Source: Alkalinema pantanalense (GTDB taxonomy: Bacteria > Cyanobacteriota > Cyanobacteriia > Leptolyngbyales > Leptolyngbyaceae). From it: a DNA stretch of 64,000 bases. A program made the translations under genes and the position numbers. The stretch is from assembly GCF_050753345.1 (NCBI RefSeq), contig NZ_JBLZFX010000003.1, forward strand, positions 1 to 64,000, read 5' to 3'. The notes under the pieces were generated by a model. It did no database searches and was not told where the DNA came from. It saw only the letters and a list, made by a program, of their open reading frames with translations. Numbering within the stretch: position 1 is the first letter of the stretch; every line of letters begins with the position of its first letter. Below, in pieces: positions 34,131 through 42,727 of the stretch.

Positions 34131-36188
34131 GTGAATGACTTCCCCTCCCAACCCAGTATCCCTGACCAGCGTTGGAACCTCTATCCCGCGCGATCGGATC
34201 AGGCGGTTAACTTGGCCCAAGCAGTGGGAATTTCGCCCGTCATCGCCCAAGTATTACTGAATCGGGGTATTGAAACGATCGACCAAGCGGAAGTTTTTTT
34301 GGATCCCGATCGAGAGGGATTACCTTCACCATTGGCAGATTTTCCGGACTTGCCCCTCAGTTTGGAACTGTTGATCCAAGCAATTAACCAAGGACAGCGC
34401 ATTGCCATTTGTGGGGACTATGATGCAGATGGGATGACCAGTACGGCGTTGTTGCTGCGATCGCTACGCTCCCTCGGGGCCGTGGTAGACTATGCGATTC
34501 CCAGTCGTATGAGTGAAGGGTATGGTATTAACCAACGAATTATTGAAGAGTTTTACCATGAAGGGGTTAGTGTTGTCCTAACGGTTGACAATGGCATTTC
34601 GGCCTACGATCCGATCGTCCTAGCACGGGAGTTAGGTCTTACGGTGATCATTACCGATCACCATGATGTCCCAGAAAAAATTCCACCTGCCAATGCAATT
34701 CTCAATCCAAAGTTAATTGATCCCGATTCCCCTTACCATACGATGGCAGGCGTGGGCGTTGCCTATATTTTAGCCTTAGAGTTAGCTAACAGCCTAGGCC
34801 GAGGCCAAGATCTGCGGGAGATGCTGCTGGAGCTATTTACCCTAGGCACGATCGCAGATTTAGCCCCCTTAACAGGTGTGAATCGGCGTTGGGTAAGGCG
34901 GGGACTGCATTTGCTACCCTATTCGCAGATTCCAGGCATTCAAGCGCTGATGCAAGTCTCTGGGGTCATGGGGGATAAGAACTTGAAACCAGATGCGATC
35001 GGATTTCGCTTGGGGCCACGGATTAACGCGATCGGGCGCATTGGCGATCCGGTGACGGTGATTGAGTTGCTTACAACCGATGATGAAGGGGTGGCGCTGG
35101 AACGAGCCATGCAGTGTGAGCAAGTGAATAAGCAACGACAACAGCTTTGTGAACAAATTGAATACGAAGCTGTTGAAGCCTACGAAACTGGTGGGATTAA
35201 TGCAAAAGACGATCGGGTATTACTCCTGGTACAACCCGAATGGCACCATGGTGTGATTGGAATTGTGGCATCCCGGTTGGTAGAGCGGTATGGGGTTCCA
35301 GTATTTATTGGAACATACGAAGATAATGATCCGACAGTGATTCGTGGATCGGCACGGGGCATTCCAGAATTTAATGTATTTGAGGCGTTGGAGTTTTGCA
35401 AAGAGCTCACGATCAAACACGGTGGACACCGGGCCGCAGGAGGATTTTCCTTCAATGCAGATAACTTAGACAAAATGCGATCGTGCCTCAGCCTCTATGC
35501 CCATGGCTGTCTGCAGCCCCAACATTTGAAACCATTAATTACCGTAGATGCATTAGCCAATTTTCATGATATTGACTATGACTTGTATTTAGAAATGGAT
35601 GCACTGCATCCCTGCGGCATGGCGAATCCTGAGCCAGTTTTTTGGACGCCGAATGTGCAGGTGTTAAATCAAAAATTAGTCGGGCGAGGACATATTAAAT
35701 TATCGTTGACCCAGGAGGATTGGCAGTCCGATCGTCCTGCGAAACAGTTAGATGCGATCGCTTGGCGCTGGGGGAATTATCATCCATTGCCCTCGGAGAT
35801 CGATATTGCCTATCGCTTAAAAACGAATGAGTGGCAGGGAGAGATTTCAATTCAGTTAGAGGTGATTGGGGCGCGGTTGCCGGAGGAGTCAAGTTTTGCG
35901 GGAGTCGAGTTTGTGCATCGCGATCGGGCCTATCGCTGTCAGATGGTCGATCGCCAGGGTAAGCCAGAGTTACGAATTCGCAACGGGAAGGGAGAGATTC
36001 TAACGATTCAGAAGGGAGAACGCATTGGCAGCTTGGGGAAGCGATACAAGACAACCCAAGCTGTGGATGTGACGCAAGAACCCTATTACAGTTTAGTCAA
36101 GATGGCAGTAGGCGCTTGGCAGGAACGGACTGAATCCTTGGAGCCTGCGGGGGAACCATTCCCCAACCCGGAGTCCAAGCGAAATTGA
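34131..36188 (+). CDS. recJ: Single-stranded-DNA-specific exonuclease RecJ
   Basis: 685-aa 5'-3' ssDNA exonuclease of recombination and mismatch repair. DHH-family motifs: ICGDYDADGMTST, VVLTVDNGIS, VIITDHHDVPE (the DHH), and DHHA1 features WHHGVIGIVASRLVERYGVPV and KHGGHRAAGGFSF, followed by the OB domain (NVQVLNQKLVGRGHIKLSL). The GTG at 34131 is the start that includes the whole fold. The last 110 or so residues are an extension beyond the usual core. The extreme C-terminus (GEPFPNPESKRN) abuts a transposase fragment beginning at 36185, so the natural end may have been altered by a past insertion. Confidence 0.93.
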   Translation: MNDFPSQPSIPDQRWNLYPARSDQAVNLAQAVGISPVIAQVLLNRGIETIDQAEVFLDPDREGLPSPLADFPDLPLSLELLIQAINQGQRIAICGDYDADGMTSTALLLRSLRSLGAVVDYAIPSRMSEGYGINQRIIEEFYHEGVSVVLTVDNGISAYDPIVLARELGLTVIITDHHDVPEKIPPANAILNPKLIDPDSPYHTMAGVGVAYILALELANSLGRGQDLREMLLELFTLGTIADLAPLTGVNRRWVRRGLHLLPYSQIPGIQALMQVSGVMGDKNLKPDAIGFRLGPRINAIGRIGDPVTVIELLTTDDEGVALERAMQCEQVNKQRQQLCEQIEYEAVEAYETGGINAKDDRVLLLVQPEWHHGVIGIVASRLVERYGVPVFIGTYEDNDPTVIRGSARGIPEFNVFEALEFCKELTIKHGGHRAAGGFSFNADNLDKMRSCLSLYAHGCLQPQHLKPLITVDALANFHDIDYDLYLEMDALHPCGMANPEPVFWTPNVQVLNQKLVGRGHIKLSLTQEDWQSDRPAKQLDAIAWRWGNYHPLPSEIDIAYRLKTNEWQGEISIQLEVIGARLPEESSFAGVEFVHRDRAYRCQMVDRQGKPELRIRNGKGEILTIQKGERIGSLGKRYKTTQAVDVTQEPYYSLVKMAVGAWQERTESLEPAGEPFPNPESKRN

Positions 36189-36258
36189 GTGATAGCGAAG
36201 TGCTGACCCTGGCCCTGCTAATGGACTATCTACCCGATAGTACCTTTATATTATAAAG
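36185..36258 (+). pseudogene. Transposase N-terminal fragment
   Basis: A reading frame overlapping the recJ stop encodes LSDSEVLTLALLMDYLPDS, which resembles the N-terminal LSDSEVL segment of IS4/IS5/IS982-type transposases. Only about 20 residues survive before the IS1-family remnant begins. Family assignment is from memory of the motif. Confidence 0.45.
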
Positions 36259-36307
36259 GATGGAGGAAAATAGAGATAACGTGTTCTCAGCTTGACTTAA
36301 ATTTGCC

Positions 36308-36892
36308 ATGAAACCTTATTTAATCTCTCCGAGTTGTGGGTCGGATGACATTATAAAAATGGTACGACCCGTCGTGGTAAGCAAAATTACAAGTGTCGGG
36401 ACTGTGGTCGTCAGTTTGTGGAAAACCCGCAATGGCAGCCAAAGGGCCAAGACACAAGTGCGATGATTGATCGGTTACTGCTGGAACGGATACCGTTAGC
36501 GGGCATTGCACGGGTCTTGCAACTGTCAGAAAGTTGGTTGCAGCAGTCTGTGAATCGACACTATGAGCAGGTGCCGCAAAGACTCTGGTAAAACCAGCTA
36601 TATTGAGCGGTTGAATAACACCTTACGACAACGAATATCGCGCTTAGGGATTTGCAAAGAAATAATATCCCCTCTTCATTCCCCTACCCTCCTACCCTTT
36701 TACTCTCTTACCCCTACCCAATTGGGATTTTATTTATGCGCTGTTCCCTTAGTGCGGCAAAGTTTATCGTTTTCCAAGAAGTTAGAAAACCACATTGGAG
36801 CCATTTGGAATTTCATCCATAATTACAATCAGAAGATTCGCCAGAAATTGCAACGACAACAGATGATGCAATATTTTCCATCCTTTACATAA
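36308..36892 (+). pseudogene. IS1-family transposase, frameshifted, internally deleted and interrupted
   Basis: The N-terminal zinc-finger part (SCGSDDIIK, then in another frame GKQNYKCRDCGRQFVE and ERIPLAGIARVLQLSESW) is split by loss of one A in the A-run at 36354-36358. The catalytic middle, including the first two DDE acidic residues, is missing: EQVPQR joins almost directly to DSGKTSYIERLNNTLRQR. Between RISRL and SLSFSKKLENHIGAIWNF an in-frame insertion of about 35 codons corresponds to the repeat at 36647-36752. Clearly non-functional. Confidence 0.8.
36647..36752 (+). repeat. About 100-bp dispersed repeat nested in the IS1 remnant, copy 1
   Basis: Begins GGGATTTGCAAAGAAATAAT, continues through a C/T-rich CCTACCCTCCTACCC tract and ends ATTGGGATTTTATT...CTGTTCCCTTA. 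It matches 55449-55556 closely. Outer ends CTTAGGGA and TTCCCTTAG are short inverted repeats, suggesting a mobile palindromic element that inserted in the transposase without changing its frame. Confidence 0.75.
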
Positions 36893-37117
36893 AGGCGTTA
36901 CTGCCGAGGGTTTCCAAGGCTTCCAGGGCGGTTTGGATTTTGGCTTTGCTGCGGGTTGCGTTTTTGAATTGATTCGCGATCGCGTCGATACTCCATTCGC
37001 CGCCTTGGGTTCGTAATAAGTCCCGAATGGCAGCGAGTTGGTCTTTGAAGTTTTGTTGGGTGGTTAGATTAAGAGGAATACTTCTGATTTCTGTTATATC
37101 AACCTTATCATCCAGTC
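36891..37117 (-). pseudogene. C-terminal remnant of a DNA methyltransferase-like gene
   Basis: The minus strand encodes, without a start codon, LTTQQNFKDQLAAIRDLLRT then GEWSIDAIANQFKNATRSKA and IQTALEALETLGSNA. This resembles the closing helical domain of class I SAM-dependent DNA methyltransferases and type IIG restriction enzymes (pattern FKxAxxxKxxxxLETLxxLG), recalled from memory. It runs into the end of the IS1 remnant, which supplies its stop codon, and overlaps the stop of the 379-aa gene in another frame. Probably the last trace of a restriction-modification gene. Confidence 0.5.
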
Positions 37118-38247
37118 ATTGATGACCGAACAGTCGTTTCTCGCACTAAGCGTTTTTTATCAACTGACTCTGCAGATAGTAATTTATTCTTAACAATAGA
37201 TTCACCTGCAATTTTTTCTTCAAGAGTTTGTTGAATAAGAGCTTTGTAAGTTTTGTAGGGTTTTGTAATGACTAGCTCCACGCCACTTTCAAATACTTCG
37301 TCGGAAATTTTGCCAAAGTAAGTTGTCCCATCATAGCGATCTCGCAGTCGAAAGGTTTTCTGTTCACCATTAATAGCTATTAATTCAGCAATAATTTCAA
37401 TATACTCTGGAGAATCAGTTTCGACTTCATCACAGACCTGGATTGCGTTCCATGCATCCTCTACAGAAAGCACTGCTATTCCGCCCTTATCAGTATTATA
37501 GGAACCCCATTCAATCCGTAATTGAGCATTAATGTCAGTGAGCGACAATAAGAATCGACGATAACGAGATGCAGCTCTTTGTTGCAGTTTTGACATTAAT
37601 TCGCGTAATTTATTGTTATTTTTACTGCTGTTGAGTAAAAAAATAAATTTATCCATTACTTTTTCAGCCAGTGGCTCTTCAAATAGTTCTAATTGTTCAG
37701 TTGGTGGAGCAGCCAATCGAATACCAAACGACCCTTTAAAAGTACAAAGGACATCTAAAGCTGTTTGGTCAGTAATCTCTTCAGATATTTTACCAGCAGT
37801 TTTCACAATACCTCCTTCTACCTGACCGATAGCATCTAATGTATCTTGCAAGGTAGAGAGAAATTGACCCAGTTTCTTTGCAGGGGCTTCTGGCTGAGTC
37901 GATTTTTTGTCAAATCCTAGATGAACATTAAGAATTTCACGTTTTTGCTCTTTTGCAATACGAGTAGCACTATCTAGATCATTAAATAATTCAGCTTCAG
38001 AACGTTTTTCAATCGCAGCGAGTACTCTAATGAGATCATACATCCGGTTAGCGAAATCAGGAAGCTCTACATCAAGAGGTAACAAAACAGAATACTCTTT
38101 ATGCTCATTCAAGCTTTTCAGTTGCCAAATTTGATGATGATTTTTGACGGTTTCAATTACTTGCCAACGATTATCTTGCAAGTAATTAGCAATCACTTGT
38201 GGTTCTAGACTATGGAATTTTTCAAGAGAGATGGCTGGGAAATTCAT
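37108..38247 (-). CDS. Unknown 379-aa protein, partner of a DUF4365-like nuclease
   Basis: Soluble protein of a family I cannot name. N-terminal domain (1-95): SLEPQVIANYLQDNRW, then IWQLKSLNEHKEYSVLLPLD and ELPDFANRMYDLIRVLAAIE with RSEAELFNDL, a pattern I recall from bacterial proteins next to predicted nucleases. Residues 120-260 are helical (LSTLQDTLDAIGQVEGG); residues about 290-350 are a beta-rich module (KTFRLRDRYDGTTYFGKISD) resembling a small barrel. No catalytic motif is evident. It overlaps the upstream gene by 4 bases (ATGA), so both are one operon. The pair is AT-rich and lacks CGATCG sites that flank it on both sides, indicating horizontal transfer. Confidence 0.75.
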   Translation of the reverse strand: MNFPAISLEKFHSLEPQVIANYLQDNRWQVIETVKNHHQIWQLKSLNEHKEYSVLLPLDVELPDFANRMYDLIRVLAAIEKRSEAELFNDLDSATRIAKEQKREILNVHLGFDKKSTQPEAPAKKLGQFLSTLQDTLDAIGQVEGGIVKTAGKISEEITDQTALDVLCTFKGSFGIRLAAPPTEQLELFEEPLAEKVMDKFIFLLNSSKNNNKLRELMSKLQQRAASRYRRFLLSLTDINAQLRIEWGSYNTDKGGIAVLSVEDAWNAIQVCDEVETDSPEYIEIIAELIAINGEQKTFRLRDRYDGTTYFGKISDEVFESGVELVITKPYKTYKALIQQTLEEKIAGESIVKNKLLSAESVDKKRLVRETTVRSSMTG

Positions 38248-38774
38248 AGGTCTTTGTCCGCAATTCGTTGCATAATCTCTTGAAGGGATTCTGGAGTGAG
38301 AAGGTTTTCACGAGGGATATGAACAGTTATGTTGGATTGATTGTTCGTTTTTGGTTTCCCTTTAAGTGACATCCAGTAAGCAGATTTTTGTAGTTTAGTG
38401 TTATTTTCAGTGACCTCTACCCAGGATGATAATTCTTTTGGTACGAGAACAATAATCAGAAGTTGGGGAATCCCTGGGTTTGGATGTATAAGCCGAGTAT
38501 AGTTATTAACTGGCAATGGATAATGGATTTGCTTAGCCTTTATCAGATAGCTGTCAGTTGTACACTTGACCTGAGCGTCAAAACAGGGTGAGAGAACAGT
38601 TCCAATTTCACCAGGAGCCGTGACAGTAATGTCAATGCCTGCATTATCCGTTAATCGGGTAGGCGGTTGCATAGCATAGCCAGCAGCTGCGACGATTGTG
38701 CTGATGAAGGCATAGCTAAATTCCTCCTGCTGAGTTGTGCTATACGATTGTGTACCGGGACTAGATGAAGGCAT
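38244..38774 (-). CDS. DUF4365-like PD-(D/E)XK nuclease-family protein
   Basis: 176-aa protein with a DUF4365-type core: NAGIDITV (D48) followed by SPCFDAQVKCT (Q68-V-K70), giving a D...QxK active-site set, and a conserved strand YPLPVNNYTRLI then IPQLLIIVLVP. DUF4365 domains are predicted nucleases common in defence islands and toxin-like effectors. First gene of a two-gene operon with the 379-aa protein. Start ATG 38774 is the first in-frame ATG. Activity is inferred from motif only. Confidence 0.75.
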   Translation of the reverse strand: MPSSSPGTQSYSTTQQEEFSYAFISTIVAAAGYAMQPPTRLTDNAGIDITVTAPGEIGTVLSPCFDAQVKCTTDSYLIKAKQIHYPLPVNNYTRLIHPNPGIPQLLIIVLVPKELSSWVEVTENNTKLQKSAYWMSLKGKPKTNNQSNITVHIPRENLLTPESLQEIMQRIADKDL

Positions 38775-39166
38775 TGAGACAGCAACAAATGAGAAGAAAT
38801 GTCATGGTTGACAGATTAATCATTCTTCAATTGTCGCGCAAAGACTAGCTTCGAGATAGAACATGTTAAAAAATGTTACACTTCTGATACAAAATACCTA
38901 ATCAATAGCTGTGCTACATCACGTCATCTGTAAGAAACAAGTCTGTAGTGTTCATCATTGAGATCGAGTCCGGTCTAGCACAGCGTTATTGTAGATCAAC
39001 CCTCCCCGATCGCGCCTTATATAAACGATTGCCGCACTGATAACCCACACTGATAACCCACCTCTCTGGAACCGTCTAACCCAACCTCCTCCCCCTCAGT
39101 TGACAGCCTCCTAGCAACTTGTTATAACAAGTTAAACTTCGGAGTCACTTAAGATCGGGGGTACCT
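38775..39166. other. Divergent intergenic region with a palindromic operator candidate
   Basis: 392 bases without a gene, dividing the foreign-looking operon from the desaturase cluster. CACTGATAACCCA is duplicated at 39035-39062, and an 18-base perfect palindrome lies at its right end. Confidence 0.5.
39116..39133. promoter_or_regulatory. Perfect 18-bp palindrome upstream of the desaturase
   Basis: AACTTGTTATAACAAGTT reads the same on both strands. Its centre is 42 bases before the ATG of the desaturase gene, a position suited to a repressor overlapping the promoter or start site. The size and symmetry fit a dimeric regulator of TetR or MarR type; none is encoded nearby. Confidence 0.55.
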
Positions 39167-40210
39167 ATGGCCAGTCCGCAAGAGCTTAACCATCCTAATC
39201 CAGACCCTGCCCCTCCCACGATCGCCCCCCCAGCGGAACCCGCAGAAACCGCAGCCAACCCCGAAGCCAACTTCGATCGATCGGCTCCCGCCGCCGCCAC
39301 CTACCTCTCCCCCCGACAAATCTTCACCCCCGACGGCTTAGAACAACTCAACCAACGCTCTGACCTCAAAGGTACCCTCCAACTGCTCTATCACCTCAGC
39401 ATTCTGGTTACCAGTGGTTATCTCTGGCTCACCCACTTGCACCAACCCTGGATCGGCCTCCCCGCCCTAGTCATCTACGGCTTCAGCATCGCCGCCATGT
39501 TCGCCCCGCTCCACGAATGCGTTCATCGGACTGCCTTCGTCAGCAATCGCACCAACGACATTGTTGCATGGCTCGCAGGATTGCTTTCCCTGTACAACAG
39601 TACCTTCTATCGCCGCTATCACAAATGGCACCACCGCTATACCCGCATCCCTAACAAAGACCCCGAACTCACCGACCCCACCCCCAACACCCTGGGCGAA
39701 TATCTTTGGCAAATGAGCGGCATCCCTTGGTGGATTGGCAAAGCCCAAGGGCACCTACGTTGCGCGATCGGACAAATGGACGACCTCCCCTACATCCCCG
39801 CCACCGCCCGCGCCGAAATCCAACGATCGGTTCAACTGCAACTTGCCTGCTATGGCCTCGCGATCGCACTGTCCATTTATTTCCAATCCCCCTGGTTTAT
39901 TCTCGGTTGGCTCTTACCCCTCGCGATCGGGCAACCCATTCTGCGCCTCATCCTCCTCTCAGAACACACTGGCTGCACCCTCGACGCTAACCCCTTCGCC
40001 AACACCCGCACCACCCTCACCTGGGCACCCCTGCGTTGGTTAATGTGGAACATGCCCTTCCACGCCGAACACCACTTCTGCCCCTCCCTACCCTTCCACG
40101 CCCTCAGCAAAGCCCACGAGCAGCTACGATCGCACCTACAGCACGTTGATTCAGGCTACACCACCGTTAACCGGAACATCATTCAAAATCTGGGCCACCT
40201 GCCCCAATAG
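39167..40210 (+). CDS. Membrane fatty-acid desaturase/hydroxylase-family protein
   Basis: 347-aa di-iron membrane enzyme. The three histidine boxes are present: HECVHR (about residue 116), HKWHHRY (about 152) and HAEHHF (about 301), between four hydrophobic segments. The N-terminal 45 residues are Pro/Ala-rich and probably disordered. The HxxxH, HxxHH, HxxHH spacing fits fatty-acid or sphingolipid desaturases; beta-carotene hydroxylase CrtR is a less likely relative. Substrate is unknown. Codons are strikingly C-ending. First of three co-directional genes (43-base and 109-base gaps) behind a palindromic operator candidate. Confidence 0.85.
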   Translation: MASPQELNHPNPDPAPPTIAPPAEPAETAANPEANFDRSAPAAATYLSPRQIFTPDGLEQLNQRSDLKGTLQLLYHLSILVTSGYLWLTHLHQPWIGLPALVIYGFSIAAMFAPLHECVHRTAFVSNRTNDIVAWLAGLLSLYNSTFYRRYHKWHHRYTRIPNKDPELTDPTPNTLGEYLWQMSGIPWWIGKAQGHLRCAIGQMDDLPYIPATARAEIQRSVQLQLACYGLAIALSIYFQSPWFILGWLLPLAIGQPILRLILLSEHTGCTLDANPFANTRTTLTWAPLRWLMWNMPFHAEHHFCPSLPFHALSKAHEQLRSHLQHVDSGYTTVNRNIIQNLGHLPQ

Positions 40211-40253
40211 CCCAACCTAGCCCCCGTGCGATCGGGATTCTTCCCCCTACCCC

Positions 40254-41267
40254 ATGACAGAACTGCTGAAGCTAACAGATTTTCCATTGCAATGTGGCGT
40301 AGTTTTGCCGGAAGTTTGCCTAGCCTACCAAATCTATGGCGAATTCAATTCCCGCAGCCATCCCACCAACGTCATTCTCTATCCCACATCCTACGGAGCC
40401 CAGCATCCTGACTTAGATTGGTTAATCGCCCCCGACAGCATTCTCAATTCCGACCAGTACTGCATTGTCATGGTCAACATGCTAGGTAATGGTATTTCTA
40501 CCTCACCTAGCAATTCCGAACACTGCGGTTTAGCAGAACAAAACTGTTGGTTTACCCATTGGGATAACCTCCGTCTTCAGGCCCACTTAGTATTTAATCA
40601 CCTGGAAATCCCGCAGCTTGCCCTGGTCTACGGCTGGTCAATGGGCGCACAGCAGGCTTACCACTGGGCCGCTTGCTATCCCGATCGAGTCGAACGGATT
40701 GCCGCCCTCTGTGGTACCGCCCGCACCACAGAACACAACCAGATTTTTCTGCAAAGTTTGCGCCATGCCCTCACCAGTGACCCCACCTGGACAGGCAGCA
40801 GCTTTGACGGCGTACCCGATCGAGGCTTGCAAACCTTCGCCCGCATTTATGCCAGTTGGGCTGCCTCCCAAGCCTTTTACCGCGATCGACTCTACCTGCC
40901 CCTTGGCTACTCATCCTTAGAAGATTACCTGCTGCGGGGCTGGGAAGCGGGCTACCGAAAACGCGATCCGCGCAACCTAATTGCAATGATTGATACATGG
41001 CTGCGTTGCGATGTCAGCGATAATCCCCTATATCACGGAGATTACCTGGCGGCCCTCGCAGCCATTCAAGCTAAAACCCTCGTGATGCCTGGAACCACCG
41101 ACCTCTACTTCACCCCGGAGGACTGTCACGCAGAAGCCAACTTAATCCCCAACGCGCAATATTTACCAATTCCCTCCCTCTGGGGTCACCGAGCAGGCAA
41201 TCCCTACCAAAACCCCCAGGATGCAGCGTTCATTCGATCGGCCATTGCTGAATTATTAGCAGATTGA
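40254..41267 (+). CDS. MetX-like alpha/beta-hydrolase (homoserine O-acetyltransferase family)
   Basis: 337-aa alpha/beta-hydrolase of the homoserine acetyltransferase-like branch: NVILYPTSYGAQH near the N-terminus, nucleophile elbow YGWSMGAQQAYHW, acid in MPGTTDLYFTPED, and His in LWGHRAGNP. True MetX has the elbow GGSMGG(M/N)Q; here it is GWSMGAQQ, a variant common in free-standing hydrolases, so acetyl transfer to homoserine should not be assumed. Its place between a desaturase and a glutamine-synthetase-like enzyme suggests one biosynthetic or catabolic pathway. Confidence 0.8.
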   Translation: MTELLKLTDFPLQCGVVLPEVCLAYQIYGEFNSRSHPTNVILYPTSYGAQHPDLDWLIAPDSILNSDQYCIVMVNMLGNGISTSPSNSEHCGLAEQNCWFTHWDNLRLQAHLVFNHLEIPQLALVYGWSMGAQQAYHWAACYPDRVERIAALCGTARTTEHNQIFLQSLRHALTSDPTWTGSSFDGVPDRGLQTFARIYASWAASQAFYRDRLYLPLGYSSLEDYLLRGWEAGYRKRDPRNLIAMIDTWLRCDVSDNPLYHGDYLAALAAIQAKTLVMPGTTDLYFTPEDCHAEANLIPNAQYLPIPSLWGHRAGNPYQNPQDAAFIRSAIAELLAD

Positions 41268-41376
41268 TTTAGCATTAATTTGCCTGCATTGGCAAAAACG
41301 TAATCCATAGCGATTCATCATTCCTCCCAGAGCCACTGTTTATTTCTTTGTTTATCTCTTAGGATTCAACGCAACC

Positions 41377-42678
41377 ATGGCATTGTCGGAATTGGCAAAA
41401 ACCCAGGGCATTCGTTACTTTCTGATTTCCTTTACGGATCTATTCGGGGTGCAGCGATCGAAGCTAGTTCCTGCCGCCGCGATCGATCAAATTGCCGCTG
41501 AAGGAGCCGGATTTGCTGGATTTGCGGCCTGGTTAGACATGACGCCCGCCGATCCTGATATTTTGGCTATTCCCGACGCCGATCGGTTGATTCCATTACC
41601 CTGGCAGCGAGATGTCGCTTGGATGCCAGCGGACTTGTACTGGAGCACCGGAGCCGCAATCGCCCAAACCCCCCGCCTCACCCTCAAGCGCGTATTGGCC
41701 CAGGCCGATGCCCTAGGCTACAGCGTCAAAACCGGGGTGGAATGCGAATATTTTCTCCTGCAAGCCGACGGCGAACACCTCTCCGACCCCTACGATCGGG
41801 CCGCCAAACCCTGCTATGACCAACAGGCTCTGATGCGGCGCTATGACGTCATTGCGGAAATCTGCGACGCCATGCTGGAACTGGGCTGGGAGCCCTACCA
41901 AAATGACCACGAAGATGCCAACGGCCAGTTTGAAATGAACTGGAAATATGCCGATGCACTGGTCACTGCCGATCGCCATGCCTTCTTTAAATACATGGTC
42001 AAGTCGATCGCCCAAAAGCACGGCTATCGCGCCACCTTCATGCCCAAACCTTTCTCGGATTTGACGGGCAACGGCTGCCACACACACCTATCCGTTTGGG
42101 ATCGGGCAGGTACCACCAACTTCTTTGACGACGCTCAGGGAGAACTGGGGCTGTCTCCCTTGGCCTATCAATTCATCGCGGGAGTACTGCATTCCGCCAG
42201 TGCCCTTTGTGCCCTTAGCAACCCCACCGTGAATTCCTACAAACGCCTCAATGCGGCCACACCCCACTCCGGTGCAACTTGGTCGCCCACAACCATTACC
42301 TACGGCGGCAACAACCGCACCCACATGATTCGCATTCCCGATCTCGGACGATTTGAATGCCGTCTGCCCGATGGAGCAGCCAATCCTTACCTCTTACCCG
42401 CTGCGTTGGTGGCTGCAGGCTTAGATGGCATCGCAGAAAAACGGGATCCCGGTGTTCGATCGAATACGAATAGCTACACAGATGCAGCCGCAGCAGAGAT
42501 CAAACGATTACCCAACAATTTACTCGACGCCTTACGTGCCTTAGACGACAACAAAATCATGCGCGATCGCTTAAGCAATGAAGTTGTAGATGCCTACCTC
42601 AAACTCAAGCACCAGGAATGGTCAGAATATACCAATCATCTCAGTAGTTGGGAACTGAGACACACATTAGATTGTTGA
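41377..42678 (+). CDS. glnT: Type III glutamine synthetase (GlnT-like)
   Basis: 433-aa member of the glutamine synthetase superfamily, ATP-dependent gamma-glutamyl ligase. Beta-grasp domain 1-110 (RYFLISFTDLFGVQRSK), catalytic domain with metal/ATP motifs GVECEYFLL, EDANGQFEMNW, GNGCHTHLSVWD, SYKRLNAATPHSG and RIPDLGRFECRLPDGAANPY. These are typical of the GlnT / gamma-glutamylmethylamide synthetase-like class rather than the main cyanobacterial GlnA (12-mer, about 470 aa) or GlnN (about 720 aa). The amine acceptor may be ammonia or an alkylamine. Third gene of the desaturase-MetX-like cluster. Confidence 0.88.
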   Translation: MALSELAKTQGIRYFLISFTDLFGVQRSKLVPAAAIDQIAAEGAGFAGFAAWLDMTPADPDILAIPDADRLIPLPWQRDVAWMPADLYWSTGAAIAQTPRLTLKRVLAQADALGYSVKTGVECEYFLLQADGEHLSDPYDRAAKPCYDQQALMRRYDVIAEICDAMLELGWEPYQNDHEDANGQFEMNWKYADALVTADRHAFFKYMVKSIAQKHGYRATFMPKPFSDLTGNGCHTHLSVWDRAGTTNFFDDAQGELGLSPLAYQFIAGVLHSASALCALSNPTVNSYKRLNAATPHSGATWSPTTITYGGNNRTHMIRIPDLGRFECRLPDGAANPYLLPAALVAAGLDGIAEKRDPGVRSNTNSYTDAAAAEIKRLPNNLLDALRALDDNKIMRDRLSNEVVDAYLKLKHQEWSEYTNHLSSWELRHTLDC

Positions 42679-42727
42679 GCCATCGCCTGGGGCACAGTAT
42701 TGCAACAGTACAGTATTGCAACAGTAT

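Larger units (their letters stand above)
36244..36896 (+). mobile_element. Decayed IS1-family insertion sequence
   Basis: Bounded by imperfect inverted ends, CCTTTATATTATAAAGGATGG on the left in part (from 36244) and the complement of ATTTTCCATCCTTTACATAAAGG on the right (to 36896). Inside is a broken IS1-type transposase (36308-36892) that itself contains a 106-base foreign repeat. No target duplication is recognisable. It is inert on its own. Confidence 0.7.
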
